Counted from the stretch's first letter, positions 20,654 through 32,768 are shown. The stretch is 64,000 nucleotides of DNA from Kosakonia quasisacchari (GCF_004331415.1 NZ_SJOP01000005.1:1-64000); one strand, 5' to 3'. Notes: generated from the sequence alone by a model not told the origin. Program-made: numbers and translations.

Positions 20654-21682
20654 TTATTCGTCTTGTTGATTAACCTTGCGCTCGATAGCTTTCAGGCGCT
20701 TGCTCATATCATCGATATTCATCACCAGGGCTGCGGTTTTTCGCCACACTTTGTTCGGTTGCAACGGAATACCTGAGGAGTAAATACCCGGCTCAGTGAT
20801 AGGACGCATGACCATCCCCATCCCCGTTACGGTAACCTTGTCGCAAATTTCCATGTGCCCGTTGATTACGCTGGCGCCGCCAATCATGCAATAGCGACCA
20901 ATTTTCAAACTACCCGCCATGATGACGCCACCGGCAACCGCAGTATTGTCGCCAATCACAACGTTATGTGCAATCTGACACTGGTTATCAATGATGACAC
21001 CGTTACCAATGCAGGTATCATCCAGCGCACCACGATCAATGGTCGTACATGCGCCGATCTCAACGTTATTACCGATGATGACGCGACCAAGCTGTGGGAT
21101 TTTAACCCAGTTGCCACGGTCGTTGGCATAGCCAAAGCCATCGGAACCTATCACCGTGCCGGATTGGATCAGGCAATTTTCACCGATCTCAATCTCATGG
21201 TAAATGGAGACATTGGCCCACAGACGCGAACCCGCGCCAATTTTTGTATTTTTCCCAACGAAGCAACCCGGACCAATGACGACGTTATCGCCCAGGCTAA
21301 CGCCAGATTCGATCACGGCGTTTGCGCCAATTGCCACGTTGCTACCCAGCTGAGCCGTTGGATCAATAACTGCTCCAGGCGCGATGTTCTGCGCAGGCTG
21401 CGGCGTGGTATCAAGAATTTGCGCCATACGTGCATAGGTCAGGTACGGATTTTTTACGACCAACGCAGCGCTATTGGCAAAGGGAAGGTCGTCCTGCGTC
21501 ATTACAACGGCAGAGGCCTGACATGCGGTCAGGTGTTCACGGTACTTAGGGTTGACCATGAAAGTGATATGGCCCGCTACGGCAGATTGCATGGACGCAA
21601 CGCCGGTGATGACGATATCGCCATCACCGTGTAATTCTGCATCCAACTGCTGAGCTAAATCAGCCAGTCGAATTGAAGGCAT
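20654..21682 (-). CDS. lpxD: UDP-3-O-(3-hydroxymyristoyl)glucosamine N-acyltransferase
   Basis: Third step of lipid A synthesis: N-acylates UDP-3-O-acyl-glucosamine from hydroxymyristoyl-ACP. The 342-residue protein has an N-terminal uridine-binding domain (about 1-100), a long left-handed beta-helix of hexapeptide repeats, and catalytic H239 in [10 protein letters not shown]; a C-terminal helix ends the protein. It starts 3 nt after skp. The 161-nt gap before fabZ contains no gene. Confidence 0.97.
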   Translation of the reverse strand: MPSIRLADLAQQLDAELHGDGDIVITGVASMQSAVAGHITFMVNPKYREHLTACQASAVVMTQDDLPFANSAALVVKNPYLTYARMAQILDTTPQPAQNIAPGAVIDPTAQLGSNVAIGANAVIESGVSLGDNVVIGPGCFVGKNTKIGAGSRLWANVSIYHEIEIGENCLIQSGTVIGSDGFGYANDRGNWVKIPQLGRVIIGNNVEIGACTTIDRGALDDTCIGNGVIIDNQCQIAHNVVIGDNTAVAGGVIMAGSLKIGRYCMIGGASVINGHMEICDKVTVTGMGMVMRPITEPGIYSSGIPLQPNKVWRKTAALVMNIDDMSKRLKAIERKVNQQDE

Positions 21683-21685
21683 TAC

Positions 21686-22180
21686 TTATTTAACCTGTTT
21701 CAGTACATCAGCGGTGATGTCTTTTACATCGTTGCTGTTGTAAATAACGGCGTTGGAAGGAACAACCAGATCAACACCCTGATCAGAAGCCACTTTTTTC
21801 ACTGCGGTCTGGATACGAGTCACCAGCTTGCCGCGTTCTTCATTAGAACGACGAGCCTGATCCTGCTCGAAAGCCTGCGCTTTTTGAGCGAATGCCTGAC
21901 GACCAGTAGCAATGTCTTTTTCCAGCTTGCTACGATCGCTTGCCTTCATCGTGGAACCGTCACGCTGCAAACGCTGTGCTTTTGCTTGCAGGTCGGATTC
22001 CATGCTTTGCAGTTCGCTCGCGCGACCGCCGAATTCGTTTTTCATGGTCTGAGAAACGCCGGAAGTCTGCGCAACCTGCTGCAGCAGGCTACCCATATCA
22101 ACAATCGCAATTTTGTCAGCGGCCTGAGCTGACGCAGCCATTGCCAAACCGAAACCTGCAGCTAATAACAACTTTTTCAC
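21686..22180 (-). CDS. skp: Periplasmic chaperone for outer-membrane proteins
   Basis: Skp (OmpH) is a trimeric jellyfish-shaped chaperone that holds unfolded outer-membrane proteins in the periplasm for BamA. The GTG at 22180 is the start: a good AAGGAG site lies just upstream and the product then begins with a classical signal peptide ([20 protein letters not shown], cleaved before ADKIA). The 164-residue precursor is mostly heptad-like helix (residues about 40-130), forming the tentacles. Direct adjacency to bamA reflects their shared pathway. Confidence 0.95.
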   Translation of the reverse strand: MKKLLLAAGFGLAMAASAQAADKIAIVDMGSLLQQVAQTSGVSQTMKNEFGGRASELQSMESDLQAKAQRLQRDGSTMKASDRSKLEKDIATGRQAFAQKAQAFEQDQARRSNEERGKLVTRIQTAVKKVASDQGVDLVVPSNAVIYNSNDVKDITADVLKQVK

Positions 22181-22298
22181 AATTAACTCCTTACCATCCC
22201 GTTTGTACCCGGAGGTACAGTTCTTTGCGTGGCCGGGCTTTCGATTGAAAGCCTCAGCCATCACTACACTGCTGTGTGCATTCCATTGCAGTACGGCG

Positions 22299-24716
22299 TT
22301 ACCAGGTTTTACCAATGTTAAACTGGAACTGTTCCGCTTTGTCTCCATCGTACTTTTTAAACGGCTGGGCGTAGGAGAAAACCAACGGCCCCAATGGGGA
22401 CATCCATTGTAATGCGATACCGGCAGACATGCGGATATTACTCGGATCGCTATAATCCGGAATGCCCAGCGCTTTCATCTGTGCGGTATTTTGCCAGTTT
22501 GTATCCCACACGCTACCCGCATCCCAGAAGAACGAGGTACGCACAGAGTTGGCGTATTTATCACTGATAAACGGCGTCGGTGTAATCAGCTCGGCACTGA
22601 CAACGCCCATCGCATTACCGCCCACCGCATCATTAGACTTACAGAGTGAGTCTGCAACAGTGTTCTTACAGTTACTCTGGTTGTTCCCGCCGTAGTAAAC
22701 CGCTTTCGGACCAATATTGTTGGACTGGAAGCCACGTACGGTGCTGGAACCCCCTGCGTAGAAGTTCTCATAGAACGGCAGCTCTTTGCCACCTAAACCG
22801 TCACCGTATCCCCAACGTGTACGACCTAAGACCACCCATTTGTGATCATCGTCAATCGGGAAGTAGGAAGCGGTGTCGACAGTGACTTTGTAGAACTCAT
22901 TATCTGAGCCAGGGACCGTCACTTTACCGTTCAGGTTGACGCGTGAACCTTTCGTCGGGAAATAACCGCGGTCAAGGTTGTTGTAAGTCCAGCCGTAGTT
23001 AAAGGTGAAATCGTCCGCCGAGTAGCCATTACTGTCGTTCTGCGTGCTGGCATTCTGCCCCACGGAATCCAGGTAACGCCACATTGCCACCTGCGGTTCC
23101 ATCTTCGACAGGCTGTTATGAACATAGCCTAAACCAGCGCGTAACGTGTTGTATTCGTTAATCGGGAAACCGAGCGTACCATCAAGACCGTAGCTCTTGT
23201 TGGTATAGGACGACAGATCCGCATCATCCGCTTTAAAGTCGTTATAGAAAATACGACCGCCGAGGCTCACACCATCCACCGTAAAGTACGGATTGGTGAC
23301 GGAGAACTCAGAGTAAGTCTGGTAGTCGTTTTTGGTTCCGCTGATACCAACAGAGTAACCGGTACCTAACCAGTTATCCTGCTGCACGCCAACCTGGAAG
23401 CTAACGCCGCTCTCGGTGCCGTAGCCAACGCCGAAGTTAAAGCTACCGGTGTTACGCTCTTTCACCTTATAGACAACATCAACCTGGTCCGGACTGCCCG
23501 GGATACGCTGAGTTTCCGTATCTACGGTTTCAAAATAGCCCAGGCGGTTCAGACGCTCTTTACCTTGATCGACCAGATCGCTGCCCAGCCACGCCCCTTC
23601 CATCTGACGCATTTCACGGCGCAGAACGGAATCTTTAGAGGTGTCGTTACCTTCAAAGCGGATCTTACGCACGTAGAAGCGGTTGCCAGCATCAACGTTG
23701 ATATGCAGCTTAACCGTTTTGTCCGCATCGTTGATTTCTGGCTGCGATTGAACACGCGGGTAGGCGTAACCATAGCGACCAAGAAGCTTTTTAATGTCAT
23801 CTTCCATTTTGGTCACTTTGGCGCCGTTATACAGCTCACCCGGCTCGATTTTCGTCAGGCTTTCAATTTCCGCAGAGTGTCCTGCGAGATTACCGCTAAC
23901 CTGCACACCTGAGAGTTTGTACTGATCGCCCTCAGTCACGTTAACAGTAATGTAGATGCCTTTTTTGTCCGGCGTCAGGCTAACCTGAGTCGAATCAATA
24001 TTGAAACGTGCGTAACCGCGATCCAGATAATAGCTACGCAGGGTTTCCAGATCGCCCGCCAGTTTTTGTTTCTGGTATTTACGATCGCCGACAACGTTCC
24101 ACCACGGCACTTCATCACGCAGCTGGAAAGTGGAGATCAGCTGTTCCGTCGTGAAGGCATGGTTGCCGACAATATTAATCTGTTGAATTTGTGCGGAAAC
24201 GCCTTCCTGGAAAACCAGCTTCAGGTCAACGCGGTTACGCGGCAATGGGGTGACGACAGCTTTGACGCTGGCGCTGTATTTACCCACGCTGTAGTAGAAA
24301 TCCTCCAGTCCTTTTTCGATATCGGAGAGGGTGGTGCGATCCAGTGATTCACCCACACGGACGCCAGAAGCTTCAAGGTTCTGTTTCAGCATGTCATCTT
24401 TCACCGACTTGTTGCCGGAAAAGGTAATGCTGGCGATTGTCGGGCGTTCTTTCACCTGAACGAGGAGCGTATCACCATCACGCAGGACACGAACATCCTC
24501 GAAGTTGCCGGTGGCAAACAACGCGCGAATGGTGTTACTGATATCTTCATCATTCACCGTATCGCCAGGACGAACTGGCATACTGAGGAGGGCCGCACCA
24601 ACGGCGACACGCTGTAGGCCTTCGAAATGAATATCCTTCACTACGAATCCATCAGCACCGTATACGGTGGCGCTGCTAAACAGCAGCGACGCTATGAGCA
24701 ACTTTTTCATCGCCAT
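22299..24716 (-). CDS. bamA: Outer-membrane protein assembly factor BamA
   Basis: Central pore of the BAM complex that folds beta-barrel proteins into the outer membrane; essential. The 805-residue precursor has a signal peptide cut after VYG (residue 20), five POTRA domains (about 21-420) and a 16-strand barrel with the VRGFQSN motif of loop 6 and the C-terminal strand ending in W. The L6 region after KAVYY is about eight residues shorter than in E. coli but keeps a cysteine pair. A sigma-E-like promoter lies upstream inside rseP. Confidence 0.98.
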   Translation of the reverse strand: MAMKKLLIASLLFSSATVYGADGFVVKDIHFEGLQRVAVGAALLSMPVRPGDTVNDEDISNTIRALFATGNFEDVRVLRDGDTLLVQVKERPTIASITFSGNKSVKDDMLKQNLEASGVRVGESLDRTTLSDIEKGLEDFYYSVGKYSASVKAVVTPLPRNRVDLKLVFQEGVSAQIQQINIVGNHAFTTEQLISTFQLRDEVPWWNVVGDRKYQKQKLAGDLETLRSYYLDRGYARFNIDSTQVSLTPDKKGIYITVNVTEGDQYKLSGVQVSGNLAGHSAEIESLTKIEPGELYNGAKVTKMEDDIKKLLGRYGYAYPRVQSQPEINDADKTVKLHINVDAGNRFYVRKIRFEGNDTSKDSVLRREMRQMEGAWLGSDLVDQGKERLNRLGYFETVDTETQRIPGSPDQVDVVYKVKERNTGSFNFGVGYGTESGVSFQVGVQQDNWLGTGYSVGISGTKNDYQTYSEFSVTNPYFTVDGVSLGGRIFYNDFKADDADLSSYTNKSYGLDGTLGFPINEYNTLRAGLGYVHNSLSKMEPQVAMWRYLDSVGQNASTQNDSNGYSADDFTFNYGWTYNNLDRGYFPTKGSRVNLNGKVTVPGSDNEFYKVTVDTASYFPIDDDHKWVVLGRTRWGYGDGLGGKELPFYENFYAGGSSTVRGFQSNNIGPKAVYYGGNNQSNCKNTVADSLCKSNDAVGGNAMGVVSAELITPTPFISDKYANSVRTSFFWDAGSVWDTNWQNTAQMKALGIPDYSDPSNIRMSAGIALQWMSPLGPLVFSYAQPFKKYDGDKAEQFQFNIGKTW

Positions 24717-24747
24717 CGTTATTATGCGTTCTTCCTAACAAACTCTC

Positions 24748-26097
24748 TTACAAGCGAGAGAAATCATTGAAAAGTGCAAGCCCCATTAACAGCACCAGCA
24801 AGATAGAGCCAATGCGATAACTAAAGTCTTGAACTCGCTCGGATACCGGTCCGCCCTTCAGCTTCTCAATCGCCAAAAACAGCAGATGCCCGCCGTCAAG
24901 AACGGGTAGAGGGAACAGGTTGATGATGCCTAAGTTCACGCTTATCAAAGCAAGGAACATCAGGTAGTAAATCAACCCGAACTCCGCTGACATCCCAGCC
25001 CCCTGAGCGATAGAAATCGGCCCACTGAGGTTGTTCAGTTTTACATCACCGGTGATCAATTTCCCCAACATACTGACCGTTAGCTTCATCAACTGCCAGG
25101 TTTTATCCGTGGCTTCAACGATGGCACTAAATGGCCCGTACTGGCGTATTGTCTTGTATTCATCTGGCAGTGGGATAATTTTAGGTACCACGCCTGCAAA
25201 CCCTTCTGCCTTGTTACCGGGCTTTGTGTCCGGTATCAACGTCAAAGACAAGGGTGCCCCTTGTCTTTCCACTTCCAGTGCTAACGACGTACCTGGGTTA
25301 TCCCGTACCAGCGTAACGAACGTCATCCACTGCGTTAATTGCTGACCATCGACTTTAACGATCCTGTCGCCAGCTTGCAAACCCGCTTTGCTAGCAGCGG
25401 AACCGGGTTGCACCTCCGCAAGCACCGGTTCAAGCTGCGCCGCACGGGGACGAATCCCCAGCGACATAACCGGATCGTCTTTATCAGGCGCAAAAGCCCA
25501 GTGACGTAAATCCAGCACCTTTTCCTGACGAGTGTTACTGCCGAATGGCGCTACGCTGACGGTCGTCTGGCTATCGCCGATTTTAGACACCAACTGTAAG
25601 CGCACAGCATCCCAATCAGGCGTTTCGATGCCATCAATCGCTTTAAGTTCCGTGCCGGGTGCAATTTGCGCGTTTGCAGCGATAGAGTTGGGTGTTATTT
25701 CACCAACAACCGGACGAACGCCAGGGACACCGATGATAAATACCAGCCAGTAGGCAAAGATGGCGAAGATAAAGTTAGCGATGGGACCAGCGGCGATAAC
25801 GGCGGCGCGCTGACCAACCGTTTTATTATTGAAAGCGTAGTGGCGCATTTCCGGCGTAACCGCCTCAACGCGCTCATCCAGCATTTTGACATAACCGCCC
25901 AAGGGGATCAGGGCGATGACAAATTCGGTACCGTGTTTGTCGGTGCGGCGCCAGAGCGCTTTACCAAAACCGATGGAAAAGCGCTCAACCCGCACGCCAC
26001 AGCGGCGAGCAACCCAGAAATGGCCAAATTCATGCACGGTGATCAATACACCAAGCGCAATAACGAACGCCGCCAGATTCCAGAGAATGCTCAGCAT
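24748..26097 (-). CDS. rseP: Site-2 intramembrane protease of the sigma-E pathway
   Basis: RseP cuts anti-sigma factor RseA after DegS, releasing sigma-E; it also clears signal peptides. Starting at 26097 ([10 protein letters not shown]) gives 449 residues against 450 in E. coli. Zinc ligands H22 and H26 with catalytic E23 lie in HEFGH in the first membrane helix; the third ligand is the aspartate of [11 protein letters not shown]. Two PDZ domains fill the central periplasmic region (about 120-310). It sits 11 nt after cdsA and 31 nt before bamA. Confidence 0.97.
   Translation of the reverse strand: MLSILWNLAAFVIALGVLITVHEFGHFWVARRCGVRVERFSIGFGKALWRRTDKHGTEFVIALIPLGGYVKMLDERVEAVTPEMRHYAFNNKTVGQRAAVIAAGPIANFIFAIFAYWLVFIIGVPGVRPVVGEITPNSIAANAQIAPGTELKAIDGIETPDWDAVRLQLVSKIGDSQTTVSVAPFGSNTRQEKVLDLRHWAFAPDKDDPVMSLGIRPRAAQLEPVLAEVQPGSAASKAGLQAGDRIVKVDGQQLTQWMTFVTLVRDNPGTSLALEVERQGAPLSLTLIPDTKPGNKAEGFAGVVPKIIPLPDEYKTIRQYGPFSAIVEATDKTWQLMKLTVSMLGKLITGDVKLNNLSGPISIAQGAGMSAEFGLIYYLMFLALISVNLGIINLFPLPVLDGGHLLFLAIEKLKGGPVSERVQDFSYRIGSILLVLLMGLALFNDFSRL
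25624..25651 (-). promoter_or_regulatory. Sigma-E-like promoter inside rseP, reading toward bamA
   Basis: On the minus strand GGAACTT (25651-25645) is followed after exactly 16 nt by TCGAA (25628-25624), the spacing of sigma-E promoters. It lies about 0.9 kb upstream of bamA and could raise bamA-skp-lpxD-fabZ during envelope stress. The E. coli cluster is known to be sigma-E controlled; the exact site here is inferred. Confidence 0.45.
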
Positions 26098-26108
26098 AAA
26101 ACCTTCCG

Positions 26109-26966
26109 TCAAATCGTCCTGAAAACCAGCAATAACAGGCAGGCAAATACAGGAACTGCCGCTGTCAGGCTGTCAATGCGATCCAGTATACCGCCATGAC
26201 CCGGAATAAGATGCCCACTATCTTTAATTCCGGCTTCACGCTTGAACATACTTTCCGTGAGATCGCCCAACACTGAGGCTAACGCTGCGACCACCGAACA
26301 AATGAAGAGCGTAGATGAGGTCACATCCAGATTCGCCCATGCGCCGTAACCCCAGGAGATAATACCTGCAGTTAGCAGCCCCCCCAGGAAACCTTGCCAG
26401 GTTTTCCCCGGCGAGACTTTCGGTGCAAGTTTATGTTTGCCAAACAGTTTGCCAAACATATAAGCGCCTGAATCTGCTCCCCAAACGAGGATCATAACGT
26501 ACAGCAACCACAGCGCGCCGCTGTAGTGGTTTACATCGTAATGCCACACACGCAGCGCCAGCATGCCCCAGAAAAAAGGGATAATCGTCAAAACACCGAA
26601 AATCAGGCGCAAAATTTTAGAGTGGCGCCACGCTGCGGCGGATGACGGGTAACTTAGTACCAGCACCAACGCAACCAACCACCAGGCCAGAGAAGCCCAG
26701 AGCGAGATCGTCACCAACGGGTGGTGGGTATTATGATGATATTCCGGCAATGTAAGCAGCATAAGAGCGAGCAAAAACCCGCATAATACTGCCAACCAAA
26801 CCCGCTGAGTCCGGGAAGTAAAGCCGCTCAGTTGCCCCCACTCCCACGCAGCGAGCATGCAAACGGCGAGCGTAACGATCGCGAATCCCACCGGCGGCAG
26901 CAAAAAAAGTGCTGCAATAACAATGGGTATCAACACAAAAGCAGAAATCAGGCGATACTTCAGCAA
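26109..26966 (-). CDS. cdsA: Phosphatidate cytidylyltransferase (CDP-diglyceride synthase)
   Basis: Makes CDP-diacylglycerol from phosphatidate and CTP, the precursor of all phospholipids. I select the TTG at 26966, preceded by a GGGG Shine-Dalgarno, because it gives [10 protein letters not shown] and exactly 285 residues as in E. coli; another TTG two codons earlier exists. The protein has about eight membrane segments and the CdsA signature [19 protein letters not shown] at the C-terminal side. It lies 12 nt after ispU and 11 nt before rseP. Confidence 0.94.
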   Translation of the reverse strand: MLKYRLISAFVLIPIVIAALFLLPPVGFAIVTLAVCMLAAWEWGQLSGFTSRTQRVWLAVLCGFLLALMLLTLPEYHHNTHHPLVTISLWASLAWWLVALVLVLSYPSSAAAWRHSKILRLIFGVLTIIPFFWGMLALRVWHYDVNHYSGALWLLYVMILVWGADSGAYMFGKLFGKHKLAPKVSPGKTWQGFLGGLLTAGIISWGYGAWANLDVTSSTLFICSVVAALASVLGDLTESMFKREAGIKDSGHLIPGHGGILDRIDSLTAAVPVFACLLLLVFRTI

Positions 26967-26978
26967 AAGCAACCCCCA

Positions 26979-27737
26979 TCAGGCTTTGTCGCCACCTGGC
27001 TCGGTACCGCCGAAACGACGCTCTCGATTGGCAAAGGCATGCAGCGCACCTTCAAAGTCTTGTTCATCAAAATCGGGCCAAAGAACATCAGTAAAGTAAA
27101 GTTCGGCATAGGCAATTTGCCAAAGTAAAAAATTACTTATGCGATGTTCCCCACCAGTCCTAATCACTAAATCCACAGGAGCCAGCTCATGCATGCAGAC
27201 TTGCTTATTGAGCGTTTCTTCATCAATTTGATCCGGGCGTAAAAGCCCTTCCTGCACCTGCTCGGCAAGCTGCCGGACTCCCTGTACAATATCCCAACGT
27301 CCACCATAGTTCGCTGCGATATTCAGCGTCAGCCCGGTGTTCTGGGCAGTTAACGCTTCCGCTTTGCGGATTCTCTCCTGCAAACGCGTATTAAAACGAC
27401 TGGTATCGCCAATAATGCGTAAACGCACATTATGACGGTGCAGGCTCTTTACTTCGCTATCCAGCGCCCACACAAACAACTCCATCAGCGCGCTCACTTC
27501 CTGCGCCGGGCGATTCCAGTTCTCGCTACTAAAAGCATAAAGCGTCAGCGCGTCGATACCATTATTGGCGGCAAAAGAGACCGCACGACGTACAGACTTC
27601 GCTCCGGCCCGATGACCAAAAGCCCGGAGTTTCCCTTGTCTTTTCGCCCAGCGACCATTGCCATCCATAATTATCGCTACATGACGGCAGCCATGCGTTG
27701 GCAAATTTTCGCTTATCGGTTGGTTAGCAGACAACAT
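26979..27737 (-). CDS. ispU: Undecaprenyl diphosphate synthase
   Basis: UppS/IspU condenses farnesyl diphosphate with eight isopentenyl diphosphates in cis to make the C55 lipid carrier used for peptidoglycan and O-antigen. The 252-residue protein has the catalytic motif IIMDGNGRWAKRQG with D25, plus SSENWNRP and the late RTGGEHRISNFLLWQ segment, all typical of cis-prenyltransferases. It begins the downstream part of the envelope cluster; a terminator for dxr separates it from the upstream gene. Confidence 0.97.
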   Translation of the reverse strand: MLSANQPISENLPTHGCRHVAIIMDGNGRWAKRQGKLRAFGHRAGAKSVRRAVSFAANNGIDALTLYAFSSENWNRPAQEVSALMELFVWALDSEVKSLHRHNVRLRIIGDTSRFNTRLQERIRKAEALTAQNTGLTLNIAANYGGRWDIVQGVRQLAEQVQEGLLRPDQIDEETLNKQVCMHELAPVDLVIRTGGEHRISNFLLWQIAYAELYFTDVLWPDFDEQDFEGALHAFANRERRFGGTEPGGDKA

Positions 27738-27796
27738 AACGCGTTTTAGTCCCTGAAAAGGATTTAGCGGTACTCAGGAATACAAAAGCCTTTACG

Positions 27797-27823
27797 CAAA
27801 AAAGCCGTGTAAACCACGGCTTA
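27797..27823 (-). terminator. Terminator after dxr
   Basis: On the minus strand GCCGTG and CACGGC form a stem with a GTTTA loop followed by five U. It lies about 100 nt after the dxr stop in the 183-nt gap before ispU, which otherwise holds the likely ispU promoter. Confidence 0.75.
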
Positions 27824-27920
27824 CACCAAACGCCATAATACAAACTGGCAATTTTGTGGCGCAGACTATATCACCGAAGCCCAACGCTAACAAATAGCAC
27901 CGTCACTCATCGCTGTAATA

Positions 27921-29120
27921 TCACTGGCTTGCGAGGCGCATCACTTGTTTTTGCGCAACGTCTCGTGCCTGTGCATCTACAGCCAGCACGTCATCAATGC
28001 TCTGCGGTTCGCGCAAATCCATCTGTTCAAGCACAGAAAGATTTAGGGCGGCAATATCTGTGAAACGGATAGCAGATGCCAGGAATGCCGAAACAGTTAC
28101 CTCATTCGCCGCGTTGAGCGCTGTTGTTGCCGCCTGGCCTTCGTCGGAAGCATCAATGGCCAGCTTCAGGCAAGGATAGCGGTCAAAATCAGGCTCCGCG
28201 AAACTTAACGAACTGAGTTTGCAAAAATCGAGGGCATTAACACCTGACGGCACTCGTTCCGGCCAGGCCATCGTATGTGCGATGGGCGTACGCATATCCG
28301 GCTCACCCAGTTGTGCCAACACACTGCCATCCTGATAACGAACCATGGAGTGGATCACCGATTGCGGGTGAATCAACACTTCCATCTGGCGGGCAGAGGC
28401 ATTAAACAACCAGCGCGCTTCAATGTATTCCAGACCTTTATTCATCATAGTGGCGGAGTCAACGGAGATCTTGCGCCCCATTGACCAGTTCGGGTGCCGA
28501 CACGCCTGATCCGGCGTCATTGCGGCCAGATCGGAAAGCGGTGTCTCCCGGAACGGGCCACCAGACCCTGTAAGCAGAATTGACGAAACGCCATTCTGCT
28601 CCAGATCAGCGTACCCCAGGTTATGTTGAATTGTTTCCGGTAAACTCTGAAAAATAGCGTTATGCTCGCTGTCTACCGGCAAAAGCTGCGCCCCACTTTC
28701 CTTCACCGCATCCATAAACAGACGGCCGCAGGTCACCAGAGCCTCTTTATTCGCCAGCAGCACCGTTTTCCCGGCGCGAATAGCGGCAAGCGTGGGTACC
28801 AGGCCCGCAGCACCCACAATGGCCGCCATCACCTGATCGACACCGCTCAGCGCCGCCATTTCACAGGCTGCCTGTTGACCGCTCAGCACTTCTGTTTGGC
28901 TACCATGCTCCCGCAAAGCGCGCTTTACCTGTTGCGCACTCTCTTCATCGTCCATCACCGCAAATTTGGGAGAAAACTCAAGGCACTGCTCAACCATGCG
29001 GGTAACATTTTTACCGGCAACCAGTGCAGTAACGGAGAAACGATCGGGATTGTGGCGAACCACGGCCAGCGTGCTGCAACCAATAGAACCCGTTGAGCCC
29101 AGAAGAGTTAAATGCTTCAT
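27921..29120 (-). CDS. dxr: 1-deoxy-D-xylulose 5-phosphate reductoisomerase
   Basis: Second step of the MEP isoprenoid pathway: converts DXP to MEP with NADPH; target of fosmidomycin. Starting at 29120 ([14 protein letters not shown]) gives 399 residues; an in-frame start 54 nt upstream would add a non-family leader. The N-terminal GSTGSIG binds [15 protein letters not shown] supplies metal ligands D and E, and the flexible loop lies near [17 protein letters not shown]. Its product line leads to the substrate of ispU downstream. Confidence 0.96.
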   Translation of the reverse strand: MKHLTLLGSTGSIGCSTLAVVRHNPDRFSVTALVAGKNVTRMVEQCLEFSPKFAVMDDEESAQQVKRALREHGSQTEVLSGQQAACEMAALSGVDQVMAAIVGAAGLVPTLAAIRAGKTVLLANKEALVTCGRLFMDAVKESGAQLLPVDSEHNAIFQSLPETIQHNLGYADLEQNGVSSILLTGSGGPFRETPLSDLAAMTPDQACRHPNWSMGRKISVDSATMMNKGLEYIEARWLFNASARQMEVLIHPQSVIHSMVRYQDGSVLAQLGEPDMRTPIAHTMAWPERVPSGVNALDFCKLSSLSFAEPDFDRYPCLKLAIDASDEGQAATTALNAANEVTVSAFLASAIRFTDIAALNLSVLEQMDLREPQSIDDVLAVDAQARDVAQKQVMRLASQ

Positions 29121-29152
29121 GAAACGCTCGCAACATTGCAAGGATAAAAAGC

Positions 29153-29200
29153 AAAACGCCGCCAGCAAAGCCACCTTCGCGGCTCTCTGTACGGCGTTTT
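29153..29200 (-). terminator. Hairpin after frr, probable terminator
   Basis: AAAACGCCG (29153-29161) and CGGCGTTTT (29192-29200) pair as a 9-bp outer stem with an inner GC-rich arm, 17 nt after the frr stop and within the 97-nt spacer to dxr. The A/T flanks give a U run on the minus strand. Confidence 0.6.
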
Positions 29201-29217
29201 AGTCGGTTTGTTTCGAA

Positions 29218-29775
29218 TCAGAACTGCATCAGTTCCGCTTCTTTGTCCGCCAGCGCCGCATCCACTTTTTTGATTGCAGCATCGGTCAGCTTCTGTACGT
29301 CATCCTGAGAACGACGATCGTCGTCTTCACTGATTTCTTTATCTTTCAGCAGCGCTTTCACTTTATCGTTCGCGTCACGACGAACGTTACGTACAGCCAC
29401 ACGCGCTTGTTCAGCTTCGCCACGTACGACTTTGATCAGATCTTTACGACGCTCTTCCGTCAGTGCCGGCAGCGGAACGCGAATGTCGCTGCCCGCAGAG
29501 CTCGGGTTTAAACCAAGATCAGAGGTCAGAATCGCTTTTTCAACAGCCGGGCTCATTGAGCGGTCAAACACGTTGATTTTCAGCGTACGGGAGTCTTCAA
29601 CGGTAACGCTAGCCAGTTGGCGCAGCGGAGTCGGCGTACCGTAGTATTCCACAACGATGCCATCCAGCAGGCTCGGGGAAGCGCGGCCAGTGCGTACTTT
29701 GCTGATTTGAGTTTTGAACGCTTCGACGCATTTATCCATGCGCACTTCAGCATCTTTTCTGATATCGCTAATCAC
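29218..29775 (-). CDS. frr: Ribosome recycling factor
   Basis: Splits post-termination ribosomes with EF-G. The 185-residue protein has the tRNA-like two-domain architecture: a long three-helix bundle (about 1-30 and 105-185) around a beta domain, with conserved [22 protein letters not shown] and [13 protein letters not shown] segments (key residues R129/R132 region). Full length equals E. coli. It follows pyrH by 149 nt in the rpsB-tsf-pyrH-frr order. Confidence 0.97.
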   Translation of the reverse strand: MISDIRKDAEVRMDKCVEAFKTQISKVRTGRASPSLLDGIVVEYYGTPTPLRQLASVTVEDSRTLKINVFDRSMSPAVEKAILTSDLGLNPSSAGSDIRVPLPALTEERRKDLIKVVRGEAEQARVAVRNVRRDANDKVKALLKDKEISEDDDRRSQDDVQKLTDAAIKKVDAALADKEAELMQF

Positions 29776-29924
29776 GTTACGGATCCTTGAAATCTTGTCG
29801 CAGGCAGGCCATACGGCGGGTGTGCTAAGTATAGCCGGTTCAATTTATGGCACCCTGAAGATGCCAGAATGAGCTGCTCAATAAATTAAAGCGGAATCTT
29901 ACCTTTATTTATTGCTTACGGGAA

Positions 29925-30650
29925 TTATTCCGTAATCAATGTGCCTTCTTTTTCGCCCATGACGACGCGACGCAGCGCGCCAGGTTTATTCATGTTGAAC
30001 ACGCGAATCGGCAGTTTATGGTCGCGAGCCAGCGTAAAGGCCGCCAGATCCATTACTTTCAGTTCCTTTTCCAGTACTTCGCTGTAGCTCAGTTGCTCGC
30101 ACAGCGTGGCGGTAGGATCGAGTACCGGATCGGCAGTAAACACGCCGTCCACTTTCGTGGCTTTCAGCACCACATCCGCTTCAATCTCAATGCCGCGCAG
30201 GCATGCAGCGGAATCGGTCGTAAAGAACGGGTTACCCGTACCAGCGCTGAAAATTACCACGCGGTTGTTGCGCAGCAGGCTAATCGCCTCTGCCCAGCTG
30301 TAGTTGTCGCAAACGCCATTTAACGGGAACGCGGACATCAGACGTGCGTTCACATAGGCACGATGCAGCGCATCACGCATTGCCAGGCCGTTCATCACGG
30401 TTGCCAGCATACCCATGTGGTCGCCCACTACGCGGTTCATCCCCGCTTTCGCCAGACCCGCCCCACGGAACAGGTTGCCACCACCAATCACCACGCCAAC
30501 CTGAACACCCAGTTCGACCAGCTCTTTAATTTCCTGCGCCATACGGTCAAGGATGCTTGCGTCAATACCGAAGCCTTCGGATCCCTGGAGCGCTTCACCG
30601 CTCAGCTTAAGCAGAATGCGTTTGTAGACGGGTTTTGCATTGGTAGCCAT
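29925..30650 (-). CDS. pyrH: UMP kinase
   Basis: Phosphorylates UMP to UDP, controlling pyrimidine supply; GTP-activated and UTP-inhibited hexamer. The 241-residue protein of the amino acid kinase fold has the N-terminal KLSGEAL loop, [10 protein letters not shown] for phosphate binding and [12 protein letters not shown] near residue 165. Full family length. It lies 148 nt after tsf, whose terminator falls in that gap, so pyrH also has its own promoter. Confidence 0.97.
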   Translation of the reverse strand: MATNAKPVYKRILLKLSGEALQGSEGFGIDASILDRMAQEIKELVELGVQVGVVIGGGNLFRGAGLAKAGMNRVVGDHMGMLATVMNGLAMRDALHRAYVNARLMSAFPLNGVCDNYSWAEAISLLRNNRVVIFSAGTGNPFFTTDSAACLRGIEIEADVVLKATKVDGVFTADPVLDPTATLCEQLSYSEVLEKELKVMDLAAFTLARDHKLPIRVFNMNKPGALRRVVMGEKEGTLITE

Positions 30651-30762
30651 GTTTCTTTCCTGAGACTGTCAACAATTGGACGGGGGTTAATACCGGCGCT
30701 TATGATACGTCGCCTGCCAGCGCAAACACTAGTGTGCTGGCTGATTTTCAGATGAAGGGCAT

Positions 30763-30792
30763 AAAAAGAAGCCGCCCTCAGGCGGCTCCTTT
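30763..30792 (-). terminator. Terminator after tsf
   Basis: On the minus strand GCCGCC and GGCGGC pair around CTGA, preceded by AAAAGGA and followed by UUCUUUUU. It lies 7 nt after the tsf stop and ends the highly expressed rpsB-tsf unit. Confidence 0.85.
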
Positions 30793-30798
30793 TATTGA

Positions 30799-31650
30799 TT
30801 AAGACTGCTTGGACATTGCAGCAACTTCTGCTGCGAAGTCAGTCTCAACTTTCTCGATGCCTTCGCCCACTTCGAAGCGGATGAAGCCAGTTACGTCAGC
30901 GTTGTGTTCTTTCAGCAGCTGAGCAACAGATTTGCTCGGATCCATAACGAAAGGCTGGCCAGTCAGAGAAACTTCGCCGGTGAATTTCTTCATGCGGCCT
31001 TCAACCATTTTCTCTGCGATTTCTTTCGGTTTGCCAGACTGCATGGCGATGTCCAGCTGAACCTGGTACTCTTTTTCTACCACGTCAGCGGATACGTCTT
31101 CCGGTTTAACGAATTCCGGCTTGCTTGCCGCGATGTGCATTGCCAGCTGTTTAACCAGCTCGTCATCAGCGCCTTTAGCCGCAACCAGAACACCGATACG
31201 CGCGCCATGCTGGTAAGAACCCAGAACGTCGCCTTCCAGCGCGGAAACGCGACGGATGTTGATGTTCTCACCGATTTTAGCAACCAGTGCAACGCGCTCT
31301 TCTTCGAACTGCGCTTTCAGAACTTCAACGTCGGTGATTTTGCCAGCAACAGCTGCGTCCAGAACTTTGTTCGCAAATGCCTGGAAACCACCGTCTTTTG
31401 CCACGAAGTCAGTCTGGCAGTTAACTTCCAGAATGATGCCGTAGGTGCCGTCGATTTTGGTGATGATCACGCCGTCAGCAGCAACGTTGCCTGCTTTTTT
31501 CGCCGCTTTGATCGCACCAGACTTACGCATGTTCTCGATTGCCAGCTCAATGTCGCCGTTCGCTTCAGTCAGCGCTTTTTTGCAATCCATCATGCCTGCG
31601 CCAGTACGTTCACGCAGCTCTTTTACCAGGGATGCGGTAATTTCAGCCAT
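30799..31650 (-). CDS. tsf: Elongation factor Ts
   Basis: Nucleotide exchange factor for EF-Tu. The 283-residue protein has the EF-Ts signatures [16 protein letters not shown] near the N-terminus and [13 protein letters not shown] (core subdomain, near 75-85), whose Thr-Asp-Phe contacts displace Mg2+ in EF-Tu. Strong codon bias fits very high expression. It is the second gene of the rpsB-tsf operon; a GC-rich hairpin in the 138-nt gap probably lowers its transcription relative to rpsB. Confidence 0.98.
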   Translation of the reverse strand: MAEITASLVKELRERTGAGMMDCKKALTEANGDIELAIENMRKSGAIKAAKKAGNVAADGVIITKIDGTYGIILEVNCQTDFVAKDGGFQAFANKVLDAAVAGKITDVEVLKAQFEEERVALVAKIGENINIRRVSALEGDVLGSYQHGARIGVLVAAKGADDELVKQLAMHIAASKPEFVKPEDVSADVVEKEYQVQLDIAMQSGKPKEIAEKMVEGRMKKFTGEVSLTGQPFVMDPSKSVAQLLKEHNADVTGFIRFEVGEGIEKVETDFAAEVAAMSKQS

Positions 31651-31710
31651 TCTTTATTCCTCGGGAGAGATATGACCTGCACGGTTTGCAACCAAACAGG
31701 CTTAAAAGTG

Positions 31711-31737
31711 AAAAAGGGGGCCATTGACAGGCCCCCT
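31711..31737 (-). terminator. Internal attenuating terminator between rpsB and tsf
   Basis: On the minus strand GGGGGCC and GGCCCCC form a 7-bp all-GC stem with a 7-nt loop and a following UUUUU. It sits between co-directional rpsB and tsf, so it likely terminates part of the transcripts. Confidence 0.8.
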
Positions 31738-31788
31738 AACCAAACTCGGTACTACCTGCTCAATAAGGGGCTCAAAGAGCGTGCCTTA

Positions 31789-32702
<914 letters not shown>

Positions 32703-32768
32703 TAGTTGTTGACGCTGGGTGCCGTTAATGATTCTCAATTTGGCACAACGCTTGCCCGACTGTTACCA

